The notes beneath the pieces were generated by a model. The model did no database searches. It saw nothing but the letters and a program-made list of their open reading frames with translations, and was not told where the DNA came from. Source: an uncultured Aurantimonas sp. (GTDB taxonomy: Bacteria; Pseudomonadota; Alphaproteobacteria; Rhizobiales; Rhizobiaceae). From it: DNA of 64,000 bases. Below, piece after piece: positions 52,765 through 62,494 of this stretch. The stretch's first letter is position 1, and each line of letters begins with the position of its first letter. The stretch is from assembly GCA_947488615.1 (NCBI GenBank), contig CANKZU010000003.1, positions 285,460 through 349,459 on the forward strand, read 5' to 3'. The translations under genes were made by a program, and so were the position numbers.

Positions 52765-54267
52765 CTACCGCACCTCCATGCGCAGCGTCTTGTCCACGGT
52801 CTTGGCGAATTGCTGGAGACGGCCTTCGGGCCGTTCCCCGATCAGCGCGGCGAGCGCGCGCGGGATCACCAGCGTGAAGCCCCCGCGTGGATCCTGCGCC
52901 CATTTCAGCTGATCGAGCACGCCCGGCATCGACGCCGTCAACAGATAGGTCGCGCGAAACAGCGATGCGAGAATGCGGGCGCGCGTCATCAGCCGCTCTT
53001 CGATCAGACGCTCAAGTTCGGGCAGTTGCATCTGCTCGAAACTGCCCTCGTGCCGGTAGTAGTTGGTCAGGCCGAGATAGGCCCGGCCGCGATGATCGAC
53101 CGCCGGAAAAGCGGCGTGGGCGATGATCGAGAGAGATTGCTTGCCGCGATAGTCCGGATGGGCGCGCCAGCCGATATCGGCGAGAAGACAGGCGGCCTCG
53201 CGCAACCGCTCCTCCTCCTCTGTCTCCTCGATTCCGAACGCCTCGAAAGTTCGCCGGCTCCATTCGACGAGTTCCAGAGCATGGGCGGGCGAGCGGGACC
53301 GTAGGATCGACAATTCACGCGCCGACTCGATCAGCGGATCCTTGGCCTTTTCCGCGTCCGGTAGCAGCGAATAAAGATAGCCCTCGCGCACGCCGAGCGC
53401 CGACATCACGATCTTCGACGGCTTGAGGTGGCGCAGAACGCTTTTCAGAGCGACGGCGCCATAGCCGAGCAGCGGTCGGCGCGATTTCGAGACCGCGCCG
53501 ATTCCCTGCAGCTTCTCGGAATCGCCGCGCAGGATGTTGTCGAGGAAATCCTCGATCCCGGTGGCGTCGATCTCGTAGCCGTGCATGACGTGCAACGGAT
53601 ATTTGGTCTGCGCCATGTGCAGCTTGGCCAAGTTGCGCCATGTACCCCCGACGGCGAAGAAGGGACGCCCCTCGCCTTTTCCGGCAAGAGCGCAGGCGGC
53701 CAGATGGCTGTCGGCGATCGCCTGGGCGCGGGAGATATCTCCCTCGGAGAGATCGCGTAGACGCAGACCGCCGAGCGGCAGGGTCAGACCGCCCTCGAAC
53801 TGGCCGTCATGGATGTCGACCAGTTCGAGACTGCCGCCGCCGAGATCGCCGCCGATGCCGCCGGGCGTATGGAAACCGGCGAGCACACCCTCGGCCGCAT
53901 AGCGCGCCTCGTCGGCGCCTGAGAGGATCACGATCGGGGTCCCAATCGCTTCTTCCGCCGCGGCGATGAATTCCGGTCCGTTCTGGGCCTCGCGCGCGGC
54001 CGCTGTCGCGATCGGGTGGAGTTCGACGACATGGGCCTGCTCGGCAAGCTTGCGAAAGCGCCTGAGCGCGGCCAACGCGCTTTCGATGGCTTGCGGATCG
54101 AGCCGGTTGGTCTGGGCCAACCCCTTGCCCAACCCGCTGAGAACCTTTTCGTTGAATAGGACCGTCAAGGTCCGGCAGTTGCCTTCGTAGATGACCAGAC
54201 GGACGGAGTTCGATCCGATATCGACGACGCCAACGGGTTGGCGGTCTTGAAGCCGGCCCTGCGCCAT
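52765..54267 (-). CDS. ppx: Exopolyphosphatase / pppGpp phosphohydrolase
   Basis: 500-residue Ppx/GppA-family enzyme of the ASKHA fold. GVVDIGSNSVRLVIYEG (about 13-29) and GIGGDLGGGSLELVDI (about 137-152) are the two phosphate-binding loops; ATAAAREAQNG and LSGADEARYAAEGV are also typical. The C-terminal half (about 310-500) is the HD-like domain of long Ppx proteins. Start at ATG 54267 (MAQGRLQDRQP); the longer frame to 54324 overlaps ppk. It lies 4 bases after the ppk stop, so polyphosphate synthesis and degradation are in one operon. Confidence 0.95.
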   Translation of the reverse strand: MAQGRLQDRQPVGVVDIGSNSVRLVIYEGNCRTLTVLFNEKVLSGLGKGLAQTNRLDPQAIESALAALRRFRKLAEQAHVVELHPIATAAAREAQNGPEFIAAAEEAIGTPIVILSGADEARYAAEGVLAGFHTPGGIGGDLGGGSLELVDIHDGQFEGGLTLPLGGLRLRDLSEGDISRAQAIADSHLAACALAGKGEGRPFFAVGGTWRNLAKLHMAQTKYPLHVMHGYEIDATGIEDFLDNILRGDSEKLQGIGAVSKSRRPLLGYGAVALKSVLRHLKPSKIVMSALGVREGYLYSLLPDAEKAKDPLIESARELSILRSRSPAHALELVEWSRRTFEAFGIEETEEEERLREAACLLADIGWRAHPDYRGKQSLSIIAHAAFPAVDHRGRAYLGLTNYYRHEGSFEQMQLPELERLIEERLMTRARILASLFRATYLLTASMPGVLDQLKWAQDPRGGFTLVIPRALAALIGERPEGRLQQFAKTVDKTLRMEVR

Positions 54268-54271
54268 CGGT

Positions 54272-56674
54272 TCAGTCAAAGCGCGCGTGGTCCGCGCGCT
54301 GCCGCGCGATAAGTTTTGGAGCATCCGTTTTCAGTGCTTTCCCGCGACCCGAAAGACTCGGATTGGTCATGAAATAGCGTTGGGCGTTGAACGGCTGTTC
54401 ACCCGGCGAAGGAAAGATATGGCGCGATGTCCCGTCAGCGGCGACCGACCAGCTCTGCTGATTGTCGAGAATATTGCCGAGCATGATCTGCGACAGCACC
54501 TGACTGTGGACGGTCGGCGTGGTGATGGGAACCAGTGTCTCAACCCGGCGGTCAAGATTGCGCGGCATCATATCCGCCGACCCCATATAGACGATCGCTG
54601 CCTCGGAGGGCAGTCCCTGTCCGTTGCCGAAGCAGAAGATCCGGCTGTGCTCGAGGAAGCGACCGACGATCGACTTGACGCGGATATTGTCGGACAGGCC
54701 GGGCACGCGGGGGCGCAGACAGCAGATGCCGCGCACGACGAGGTCGATTTCGACGCCGGCCTGGCTCGCCCTGTAGAGCGCATCGATGATTGCCGGGTCG
54801 ACCAGCGAATTCATCTTCAGCCAGATCTGACCCGGACGCCCCGCCCGCACATGAGCCACCTCGTCCTCGATGTGACCGACGATACGGCTGCGCATCGTCA
54901 ATGGCGAGATCGCCAGCTTCTTGACCTCGGCGGGTTCGGCGTAACCGGTAATGTAGTTGAACACCAGCTGGACGTCATGCGCGATATCCGGGTCGGCGGT
55001 GAAATAGGACAGGTCCGTGTAAATTCTGGCGGTGATCGGATGGTAGTTGCCGGTGCCGATGTGGACGAAGTTGACGAGCTTTCCGTCCTCTCTGCGAACG
55101 ATCAGCGACAGTTTGGCGTGGGTCTTCTTCTCGATGAAACCGAAAACCACCTGGACGCCCGCCCGCTCCAGATCGCGGGCCCAGCGGATATTGGCCTCCT
55201 CGTCGAACCGCGCCTTCAGCTCGACCAGCGCCGTCACCGACTTGCCGGATTCGGCGGCGTCGACCAGCGCCCGGACGATCGGGGATTCGTTCGACGTGCG
55301 ATAAAGCGTCTGCTTGATCGCGATGACGTTCGGGTCCTGCGCCGCTTGCCGCAGGAACTGCACCACCACATCGAAGGATTCGTAGGGATGATGGACGATG
55401 ATGTCCTTCTCCCTGATGGCCGCAAAGCAGTCGCCATTGTGTTCGCGGATCCGCTCGGGAAAACGCGGGATATACGGTTTGAATTTCAGATCGTCGCGCG
55501 GCAATTTGCAGATCTGCGACACCGAATCGAGCGCCAGCATGCCGTCCATGACCGAGACGCGCGACTCCGGCACGGCCAGTTCACCCGCGACGAAATTGCG
55601 CAGGGTCTCCGGCATGACCGAATCGAATTCGATCCGGATCACCGACCCGCGCCGTCGCCGCTTCAAGGCGCTTTCGAAATGGCGGACGAGATCCTCGGCC
55701 TCCTCCTCGACCTCGATATCGCTGTCGCGGATGATACGGAAGGTCCCCGCGCCCTTGACCCTGTATCCCGGGAACAACCGGCCGATGAACAAAGCCACGA
55801 TGCTCTCCAGTGGCACCAGGCGGAGGACCCCCTTGTCGGTCGGCGGCATCTCGATAAATCGCTGCAGCGCCGGCGGCAGCCGCAAAAGCGCGTTCATAGG
55901 CTGGGAATCGCGCTCGCGCAGCAGGGCGAGGGCGATCGAAAAGCCCAGATTGGGAATGAATGGAAATGGATGCGCCGGGTCGATCGACAGCGGTGTCAGG
56001 ACCGGGAAAATCGTCTCGTCGAAGTGCTTTTCCAGCCAGGCCCGGTCGTCGCGCTTGAGATCGCCAGCGCCGACGATCTGGATGCGCTCCTGCCGCAATT
56101 GCTTGACGAGTTCGGCCAGCGAGGCCTGTTGCTCCCCCTGCAGATGTCCCACATCGTCGAGAATCCGGTCGAGCTGTTCCTGCGGTGTCAGTCCGTCGAT
56201 GCTGCGGACGGTGATTTTTTCGCGCACTTGACCGGCGAGACCGGCCACCCTGACCATGAAGAATTCATCGAGATTGTCTGCCGAAATCGACAGGAAGCGA
56301 ACCCGCTCGAGCAAGGGATGCGACGAATTCTGCGATTCCTCGAGCACGCGGCGGTTGAACTGAAGCCACGAAATCTCCCGATTGATGAAACGGTCCGCCG
56401 GCAACTCGCTCTCGGCCGCCCGATCATCCTTCGCCGCCGCCTCTACCTCCGCCGGGGGTGTTTCCAGGATGACGGACGCCTCCGACAGGATCGGCGTGGT
56501 CTCGCCCGCATCCCGCTCCGGGACCGCGGATGCCGCAGCGATGTCGACGCTCGCCGGCGTGTCAGCCGAATGCTGAGCGTCCGTTTCCGGCCACCCTGAC
56601 GCCGCGCCGGCGGCGGGCTTGCGCGTGCGGGGCTTTCTCGATTTCGCCCGTGGCGTCGGTGATGCGGTATCCAT
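54272..56674 (-). CDS. ppk: Polyphosphate kinase 1
   Basis: 800-residue enzyme that makes polyphosphate from ATP. A disordered N-terminal extension of about 90 residues (rich in Ala, Pro, Arg and Glu; [11 protein letters not shown] near 13-23) precedes the standard N-domain that begins [20 protein letters not shown] (about 94-113). The head and two catalytic C-domains contain [34 protein letters not shown] (the linker to the first phospholipase-D-like domain) and [22 protein letters not shown] with the catalytic-region His. The length beyond the usual 690-730 is explained by the N-terminal tail. It lies 2 bases after hdaA and 4 before ppx. Confidence 0.97.
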   Translation of the reverse strand: MDTASPTPRAKSRKPRTRKPAAGAASGWPETDAQHSADTPASVDIAAASAVPERDAGETTPILSEASVILETPPAEVEAAAKDDRAAESELPADRFINREISWLQFNRRVLEESQNSSHPLLERVRFLSISADNLDEFFMVRVAGLAGQVREKITVRSIDGLTPQEQLDRILDDVGHLQGEQQASLAELVKQLRQERIQIVGAGDLKRDDRAWLEKHFDETIFPVLTPLSIDPAHPFPFIPNLGFSIALALLRERDSQPMNALLRLPPALQRFIEMPPTDKGVLRLVPLESIVALFIGRLFPGYRVKGAGTFRIIRDSDIEVEEEAEDLVRHFESALKRRRRGSVIRIEFDSVMPETLRNFVAGELAVPESRVSVMDGMLALDSVSQICKLPRDDLKFKPYIPRFPERIREHNGDCFAAIREKDIIVHHPYESFDVVVQFLRQAAQDPNVIAIKQTLYRTSNESPIVRALVDAAESGKSVTALVELKARFDEEANIRWARDLERAGVQVVFGFIEKKTHAKLSLIVRREDGKLVNFVHIGTGNYHPITARIYTDLSYFTADPDIAHDVQLVFNYITGYAEPAEVKKLAISPLTMRSRIVGHIEDEVAHVRAGRPGQIWLKMNSLVDPAIIDALYRASQAGVEIDLVVRGICCLRPRVPGLSDNIRVKSIVGRFLEHSRIFCFGNGQGLPSEAAIVYMGSADMMPRNLDRRVETLVPITTPTVHSQVLSQIMLGNILDNQQSWSVAADGTSRHIFPSPGEQPFNAQRYFMTNPSLSGRGKALKTDAPKLIARQRADHARFD

Positions 56675-56676
56675 GG

Positions 56677-57390
56677 TCAGTCCTCCGTCGCGACCGGGTA
56701 GCGGGCCGGCACGACCGCCTGATGACGCACCGCTTCGCTCTCGCGGTCAAGCACCCGCTTGAGAAGACGCGTGCTTATGCGCTCCTTCGAAGCCAGCGCC
56801 TCGCGATCGACGGCAGCGACGACGCGACGTGCCGAATCGAGCGAGCGCTCCATGCGCTCGGCCAGATAGCGAACCATCCGCGGCGCTATGTCGAGCTGGC
56901 GATCGGCGAAAAGCTTGACCAGAACACCGGCCAACAGGTCGTCGTCGGGGGCTCCAAGCTCTGCGATCGTCGCCGCGCATAGACGCGAGCGAAGGTCGCA
57001 AAGCGTGAATGCCATTCCCGCCGGTGGAGTCCGGCTTGTCGCAAGCACGCTCCCGGCTCCCAGCCGCGCGGCGTTGACGAGGCCGAACAGGTCGGTCTCC
57101 GGCAAGCGCGAGCGGTCGAGATCATCGACGACGACACGAAATCCCGGCTGGTTGAGGTGGTCGGCCTGAGCGCCGGCCTCGGCAGTCCGCGCCCCGGCCC
57201 GCTCCGCCCATACATTGGCGAGATGCGTCTTGCCCGCTCCGGGCGGTCCCACGATCACCAGCACCGAATGCCGCCAGTGCGGCCACGTGTCGACAGCCGC
57301 GACAGCGAGCCGGTTCGACGCCGAGATGATGAGATCCTCCCGGGCGTGCGAGGCGGCATGGGGAAGATCGAGAGGGAGTTGGGACGACAT
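56677..57390 (-). CDS. hdaA: HdaA, regulatory inactivator of DnaA
   Basis: 237-residue AAA+ protein related to DnaA domain III that, with the sliding clamp, stimulates DnaA-ATP hydrolysis and limits re-initiation. Q4-L-P-L-D-L9 at the N-terminus is the beta-clamp binding motif. Walker A is G48-PPGAGKT; Walker B is RVVVDDLDR (about 95-103). There is no DNA-binding domain IV. The C-terminus ends in a polar tail after [10 protein letters not shown]. It lies between an AI-2E permease gene and ppk, an order conserved in Hyphomicrobiales. Confidence 0.93.
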   Translation of the reverse strand: MSSQLPLDLPHAASHAREDLIISASNRLAVAAVDTWPHWRHSVLVIVGPPGAGKTHLANVWAERAGARTAEAGAQADHLNQPGFRVVVDDLDRSRLPETDLFGLVNAARLGAGSVLATSRTPPAGMAFTLCDLRSRLCAATIAELGAPDDDLLAGVLVKLFADRQLDIAPRMVRYLAERMERSLDSARRVVAAVDREALASKERISTRLLKRVLDRESEAVRHQAVVPARYPVATED

Positions 57391-57402
57391 AGCGGCCTTG
57401 CC

Positions 57403-58572
57403 CTATTCGCCGGCGCCCGAATGAGGGGCGCCTTTCGTCACCGGGGTCGACGCCGAGACCCCCTCGCCGGAAACGCGCATGGCGTCCTCCGCGACGGCGG
57501 GTCGGCCATAATACATCTCGCTTTGTAAATATTGCGTAATTGCAAAACGCGCCAGAACACCCACCGCCGCAGCGGCCGGCACGGCGATCAGCAGACCGAC
57601 AAATCCGAACAGGGCACCGAAGGCGAACAACGCGAACATCAGCCAGACCGGATGCAAGCCGACTGACGCTCCGACCAGCTTCGGCTGCAAGATGTTGCCC
57701 TCGAAAAACTGTCCGACGAAGAAGATCGTCGCGACGGCGACGATCCAGATCCAGTCCGGCCAGAACTGCACCAGCGCCACGCCGACGGCGAGGACCAGGC
57801 CGACGGTCGAGCCGATATAGGGGATGAACGAGATCAGCCCCGCGAACAGGCCGATCAGCAGCCCGAAATTGAGCCCGGTGAGTGTCAGTCCGACAGCATA
57901 GAAGGTGCCCAGGATCAGGCTGACGCTGCCTTGGCCACGAAGGAATCCCGCCACCGAATGGTCGATCTCACCGGCCAGGCGACGGACAGTGGCGACATGC
58001 TGGCGCGGGATCCAGGAATCGACCTTGGCGATCATCCGATCCCAGTCGAGCAGGAGATAGAAGGCGACGACAGGCGTCACCACGAACAGCGCCACGAAAT
58101 TGACCACGGCCAGCGACGAGGTCCAGACAGAGCCGAGGAAGGAGGTGATGAACCCGGTTCCCTCACTGACGATCTTGGCAAAATCCTGCTTCAGATTGCT
58201 CTCTTCTCCCGAAAATAGAAACGCCAGCGGCCCGCTTCGCGCGGCGGTGGCCAAGCCCTGCAACCGATCGAGATAATCCGGAACGCGCTCGGCGAAACTG
58301 GCGATCTGACTGCCGATAACCGGCACGAGGATCAGCACCGCGGCAATGAAGATCGCCGCGAACAGGACAAGGATGACCACCGTCGCGGCGACACGCGAAA
58401 AACCATGGCGCTCGAACCAGTCAGCGACCGGATCGAGGAAATAGGCGATCACCATACCGAGGACGAAGGGCAGCAGAATCCCGGAAAAAAGCCATAGCAG
58501 CAGCACGACCAGAACCGCGGCTGAACTCCAGAACAGCACCTGCCGGCGGATCAGCGCACTTCGGTCGTTCAT
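57403..58572 (-). CDS. AI-2E family permease (PerM/TqsA type)
   Basis: 389-residue membrane protein with about eight helices. The family pattern is complete: an N-terminal pair of helices with VLGMVIAYFLDPVADWFERHG (split at MVIAYFLDPVADWFER, about 37-52), a periplasmic/amphipathic middle, and the C-terminal motif FIPYIGSTVGLVLAVGVALV (about 250-269) followed by FEGNILQPKLVGASVGLHP (about 293-311). Members export quorum signals, Na+ or unknown solutes. The C-terminal polar tail ends TPVTKGAPHSGAGE. It overlaps the upstream CDP-alcohol transferase gene by four bases (ATGA). Confidence 0.93.
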   Translation of the reverse strand: MNDRSALIRRQVLFWSSAAVLVVLLLWLFSGILLPFVLGMVIAYFLDPVADWFERHGFSRVAATVVILVLFAAIFIAAVLILVPVIGSQIASFAERVPDYLDRLQGLATAARSGPLAFLFSGEESNLKQDFAKIVSEGTGFITSFLGSVWTSSLAVVNFVALFVVTPVVAFYLLLDWDRMIAKVDSWIPRQHVATVRRLAGEIDHSVAGFLRGQGSVSLILGTFYAVGLTLTGLNFGLLIGLFAGLISFIPYIGSTVGLVLAVGVALVQFWPDWIWIVAVATIFFVGQFFEGNILQPKLVGASVGLHPVWLMFALFAFGALFGFVGLLIAVPAAAAVGVLARFAITQYLQSEMYYGRPAVAEDAMRVSGEGVSASTPVTKGAPHSGAGE

Positions 58573-59135
58573 GTCGGATCGCCTTCCTCACGCTTCGGAT
58601 GACCGTCGGAGGCCATGTGCCGAAGCCATTCGACGAGATAGGCGGCGGCGGACAGCCCGGTCAAGGCCGTGGTGATCACGACCAGGACGACAATGAATCG
58701 TCCCAGAGACAAGCCGAAAGCCGGCTCTGCGAGCGCAACGCCCGCCAGGACGATCTGCGCCAAGGTGGTCAATTTGGAGACCATCAGCGGACGAACCGTC
58801 ACCGGCTGCCCCATAACGTAGGACAGAAGCACGGCGGCGATGATGAGAAGGTCGCGGCTGACCACCGCGACCGCCAGCCAAGCCGGCAGTTGGTCGAGCA
58901 GGCCGAGGCCGACGAAAACCGAGATCAGCAAAGCCTTGTCGGCGAGCGGATCGAGGTAAAGGCCGAGGGTGGATTGCTGATCGAAGTGACGCGCGATCGC
59001 CCCGTCGACGGCGTCCGAGATGCCAGCGAGAATAAAGATCAAGAAAGCCAGTTGCCAATCGCCGTCGATCAATGCCCAGACCAGGATCGGGACGCCGAGA
59101 AGCCGGGCGATCGAGATGAAATTCGGGACGGTCAT
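58569..59135 (-). CDS. CDP-alcohol phosphatidyltransferase
   Basis: 188-residue inner-membrane enzyme of phospholipid synthesis with six helices. The family motif D-G-x2-A-R-x8-G-x3-D-x3-D is complete in the segment [17 protein letters not shown] plus [11 protein letters not shown] (about 41-68), with the catalytic Asp at the end. The length is that of PgsA-like proteins, but it could also be a cardiolipin synthase of the CMP-releasing type; substrate is not decided here. Start ATG 59135 ([14 protein letters not shown]); the longer frame to 59225 lacks a site. It is divergent from purM and opens the run to ppx. Confidence 0.92.
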   Translation of the reverse strand: MTVPNFISIARLLGVPILVWALIDGDWQLAFLIFILAGISDAVDGAIARHFDQQSTLGLYLDPLADKALLISVFVGLGLLDQLPAWLAVAVVSRDLLIIAAVLLSYVMGQPVTVRPLMVSKLTTLAQIVLAGVALAEPAFGLSLGRFIVVLVVITTALTGLSAAAYLVEWLRHMASDGHPKREEGDPT

Positions 59136-59266
59136 GCGGCCCCGCCCGTCGTCGAGAAAAATCGCTCGCTCGCCCACGTATCCATCGTGACAATTCCTCG
59201 CGTCATGGCATCGGGTCTTGCTCACGGGCCGCGATCATGTCAACTCGGCTGAAACGGGCGGGGACC

Positions 59267-60334
59267 ATGACCGACACCAGCAACTCTCTGACGTACCGGG
59301 ACGCGGGCGTCGATATCGACGCCGGCAATGATCTCGTGCAGCGGATCAAGCCGCATGTGCGCTCGACCCGGCGCCGCGGCGCCGACGGCGAAATCGGCGG
59401 CTTCGGCGGCCTCTTCGACCTCAAGGCGGCGGGCTACGACGACCCGCTGCTGGTCGCGGCGAATGACGGCGTCGGGACGAAGCTCAGGATCGCCATCGAG
59501 ACCGGCCTGCACGAGACGATCGGCGTCGATCTCGTGGCCATGTGCGTCAACGATCTCGTGGTCCAGGGCGCCGAGCCGCTGTTCTTCCTCGACTATTACG
59601 CCACCGGGCGGCTCGACCCGTCCGAGGGCGAGGCCATCGTCAAAGGCATCGCGAGCGGCTGCCGGCAGGCCGGCTGCGCGCTGATCGGCGGCGAAACCGC
59701 CGAGATGCCGGGTCTTTATGCCGACAAGGACTACGATCTTGCCGGCTTTGCCGTCGGCGCCGTCGAGCGTCATCGCCTGCTTCCGGCCGGGACGATCGCA
59801 GCCGGGGACATGATCCTCGGCCTCGCCTCCTCCGGGGTTCACTCGAATGGCTATTCGCTGGTTCGCCGCATCGTCGAGCGGTCCGGCGCGCGCTATGGCG
59901 ACCTGGCGCCCTTCGACGGGAACCGAACGCTGGGCGAAGCCCTGATCGAGCCGACCCGCATCTATGTCAAAGCGCTGCTTGCGGCCTTCGCCGAGACCGA
60001 CGGGATCAAGGCGCTGGCGCATATCACCGGCGGCGGCTTCGTCGAAAACATTCCGCGGGTCCTGCCGGAAACGCTCAGGGCCGACATCGACCTGTTCGCG
60101 GTTCCGGTGCCCCCGGTGTTCGGATGGCTTGCCAGGGAAGGCGGCATCGCGGAGTTGGAAATGCTGCGCACCTTCAATTGCGGTATCGGCATGATCGTCG
60201 TCGTGTCCGAGGCCGACGCGGCGACGGTCAGCGCGATCCTGCAGAAAGCCGGCGAAACCGTCGTGCCGCTCGGCCGCATCCTGCCGCGCAAGGACGCGGC
60301 CGTGACCTTCAACGGCGCGTTGCCGCTACCATGA
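59267..60334 (+). CDS. purM: Phosphoribosylformylglycinamidine cyclo-ligase
   Basis: 355-residue AIR synthetase, fifth step of purine synthesis. Signatures: [20 protein letters not shown] near the N-terminus, [16 protein letters not shown] (about 67-82), [14 protein letters not shown] (about 143-156) with the ATP-binding Asp/Glu, and [16 protein letters not shown] (about 254-269). The start at ATG 59267 ([12 protein letters not shown]) has GGGGACC upstream; the longer frame from 59237 adds 10 residues. It overlaps purN by four bases (ATGA). Upstream 131 bases are shared with the divergent CDP-alcohol transferase gene. Confidence 0.97.
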   Translation: MTDTSNSLTYRDAGVDIDAGNDLVQRIKPHVRSTRRRGADGEIGGFGGLFDLKAAGYDDPLLVAANDGVGTKLRIAIETGLHETIGVDLVAMCVNDLVVQGAEPLFFLDYYATGRLDPSEGEAIVKGIASGCRQAGCALIGGETAEMPGLYADKDYDLAGFAVGAVERHRLLPAGTIAAGDMILGLASSGVHSNGYSLVRRIVERSGARYGDLAPFDGNRTLGEALIEPTRIYVKALLAAFAETDGIKALAHITGGGFVENIPRVLPETLRADIDLFAVPVPPVFGWLAREGGIAELEMLRTFNCGIGMIVVVSEADAATVSAILQKAGETVVPLGRILPRKDAAVTFNGALPLP

Positions 60335-61023
60335 ACGCGGTCCGCCGGCAGAGGATCGCGATCCTGATCTCCGGACGCGGCACCAATATGAGCGCCTTGG
60401 CCGCCGCTTGCATGGACCCGACCTATCCCGGCCAGATCGTCGGCGTCATCGCCAATCACGCCGACGCGCCGGGCCTGGAGACGGCGGAGCGCTCGGGCCT
60501 CACGGCCATTGCCGTCGAACAGAACGCCTTCGCAGATCGCGCCAAGCACGAGGCGGCGGTCCTCAAGGCGCTGGACGATCTCAAGCCGGACGTCGTCTGC
60601 CTTGCCGGCTACATGCGGATTTTGTCGGAAGGCTTCGTGCGGCGCTACAGCGGGCGCCTGATCAACATCCACCCGTCGCTGCTGCCGCTGTTTCCCGGTC
60701 TCGACACCCATACGCGGGCGCTAGCGACCGGTATGCGGGTGCATGGCTGCACGGTGCATTTCGTCACCGAGCGCATGGACGAAGGGCCGATCATCGCCCA
60801 GGCGGCAATCGCGATCGAGCCGGACGACACGGCCGAAACGCTGGCCGAGCGCCTCTTGCGTGCCGAGCACCGGCTTTATCCGCATGCGCTGAAGCTGGTG
60901 CTCGACGGCACCGTCCGCATGGCCAGCGGGCGGGCGATCACGAAGGGCTCGCGGAAATCGGCCGAGGACAACACGGCCGAAACGCCGCATATTCTCGTGT
61001 CTCCGGACGCCCGGCGGGATTGA
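60331..61023 (+). CDS. purN: Phosphoribosylglycinamide formyltransferase
   Basis: 230-residue GAR transformylase, third step of purine synthesis. The substrate loop [13 protein letters not shown] (about 11-23) and the catalytic triad N112, H114 ([13 protein letters not shown]) and D150 (ERMDEGPII) are in place. A C-terminal extension of about 30 residues ([14 protein letters not shown] onwards) goes beyond the usual 190-210 residue length. It overlaps the purM stop (ATGA). The frame is also open far upstream from 59542, inside purM, but that is a shadow. The next 286 bases hold no gene. Confidence 0.97.
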   Translation: MNAVRRQRIAILISGRGTNMSALAAACMDPTYPGQIVGVIANHADAPGLETAERSGLTAIAVEQNAFADRAKHEAAVLKALDDLKPDVVCLAGYMRILSEGFVRRYSGRLINIHPSLLPLFPGLDTHTRALATGMRVHGCTVHFVTERMDEGPIIAQAAIAIEPDDTAETLAERLLRAEHRLYPHALKLVLDGTVRMASGRAITKGSRKSAEDNTAETPHILVSPDARRD

Positions 61024-61309
61024 AACGGGATTGGGAATTCTGTTTCAGATCTGGCGAAAACAGCTTCCGACTCATGTCGGAGATCCGTGACTAGTAGTCG
61101 GAAAGGCAGTTACGCGTCCTTTTGCGACGTTGAGGCTATTTTAAGCCCCGCCCGGAAGCTGCCCCTGGTTCAGCACCTCGCTATCAGCATCTGTAGGCTG
61201 GCTGGGATGCCTTCAACGACCTTCATTCACGCCGCGTAGTTTTCCGTCTAGCATCCACATGTGCGATGCCGGGCGGTTCGCGTTCACCGCTCATTGGAGA
61301 TCGAGACGC

Positions 61310-62494
61310 ATGACACTTGCACCATCGGAGACTAGCTTCTGGGCGAAATCGCCCCGGGAGAAACCGCCGCATGTTCCCGACGCCGAGATCAATGAGCGCT
61401 ATGCGCGGGGCGAAGGCCGGATCGTCATCGAAACCAATCGTGAAAAGCTCCCCGGCTTCGTCGCCGCCCTGAAGCAGCCCAATTACATGGAACTCAGGCC
61501 ATTTTATCAAAGACGACCGCGATGGAGTGCCGGAAAACAGAGTCTTCTCATAGAATCCTTCATAATGAACATCCCGGTGCCTCCCGTCTTTCTCTATGAA
61601 AAGGACTACAACGCGTATGAGGTAATGGACGGTCAGCAGCGTATCACGGCGCTGAAGGACTTCTACGCGGGCAATTTCGAGCTTGTCGGATTGAAGCAAT
61701 GGCCAGAGATAAACGGCCGGACCTACCAAACACTTCCCGACAAGATACAAGCGGGCCTCGACCGCAGGTCCATAACGTCGATCGTGCTGCTCAAAGAATC
61801 GACGACCGACGAGGACGAGGCGTCCAGCCTTCGCGAGACAGTATTCGAGCGTCTGAACACGGGTGGAGTGCAACTGGGTCGGCAGGAGATACGCAACGCG
61901 CTCTATCGCGGACGGCTGAACAACCTCGTCGATCGGATGTCCCGGCTGCCGACGTTTCGTAAGGCGTGGAACATCCCACCCTATGTTGAGAATGAGATCG
62001 AGGTGACGCCTAATCTTCTCGATAATGCAATGTACGCGAAGATGGAAGACGTCGAGCTGGTACTTCGGTTTTTCGCCCTTCGTCACGCCGCTCATTATCG
62101 GAACGGTATGCAGGGATTTCTTGATCTCTACATGCGGAAGGCAAACACCTTCAATGACGCAGACATCGCCGTTCTAGAGCATGAGTTCGTCACCACCCTC
62201 AACTTGGCTTCGGATGTCTACGGCGAGTCTCTGTTCAGGCCATTCGATCGCGATACAGGGGACTGGATGACGTCGGCACAGAAGGCGTTCTACGACGCCG
62301 TAATGGTAGGAATGTCGTCATTTCTCGATCGCGCGGCCGCCGTCCTTGCCAAGGCAGAAGACATCCGTCAAGCGACGGCTCAGATGTTTAGGGATCAAGA
62401 AGAAGGAACCTTCACCGGCCGCGGCAACACCAAGGAGGACATCCAGAACCGGATCGAGTTGTTCACCAAAATGGTGGAGGGGGCAATAGCCTGA
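61310..62494 (+). CDS. DUF262 (ParB/GmrS-like) domain protein
   Basis: 394-residue protein with an N-terminal DUF262 domain: FYQRRPRWSAGKQSLLIESFIM (split at YQRRPRWSAGKQSLLIES, about 66-83), IPVPPVFLYE (about 88-97) and D107-G-Q-Q-R111 (YEVMDGQQRITAL), the ParB-like NTPase motif. FERLNTGGVQLGRQEIRNALYRG (about 181-203) is another family signature. The C-terminal half is helical. DUF262 proteins occur in GmrSD restriction, BREX-related and toxin-antitoxin-like loci. Start at ATG 61310 (MTLAPSETSF). Its TGA overlaps the ATG of the HEPN-like gene (TGATG), so they form a pair. Codon use is more A/T-rich in places than in the neighbouring pur genes, consistent with acquisition. Confidence 0.85.
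   Translation: MTLAPSETSFWAKSPREKPPHVPDAEINERYARGEGRIVIETNREKLPGFVAALKQPNYMELRPFYQRRPRWSAGKQSLLIESFIMNIPVPPVFLYEKDYNAYEVMDGQQRITALKDFYAGNFELVGLKQWPEINGRTYQTLPDKIQAGLDRRSITSIVLLKESTTDEDEASSLRETVFERLNTGGVQLGRQEIRNALYRGRLNNLVDRMSRLPTFRKAWNIPPYVENEIEVTPNLLDNAMYAKMEDVELVLRFFALRHAAHYRNGMQGFLDLYMRKANTFNDADIAVLEHEFVTTLNLASDVYGESLFRPFDRDTGDWMTSAQKAFYDAVMVGMSSFLDRAAAVLAKAEDIRQATAQMFRDQEEGTFTGRGNTKEDIQNRIELFTKMVEGAIA

Noticed and set aside
54287..56599. A 770-codon plus-strand frame opposite ppk
   Set aside because: Antisense shadow of ppk, which has complete family signatures.
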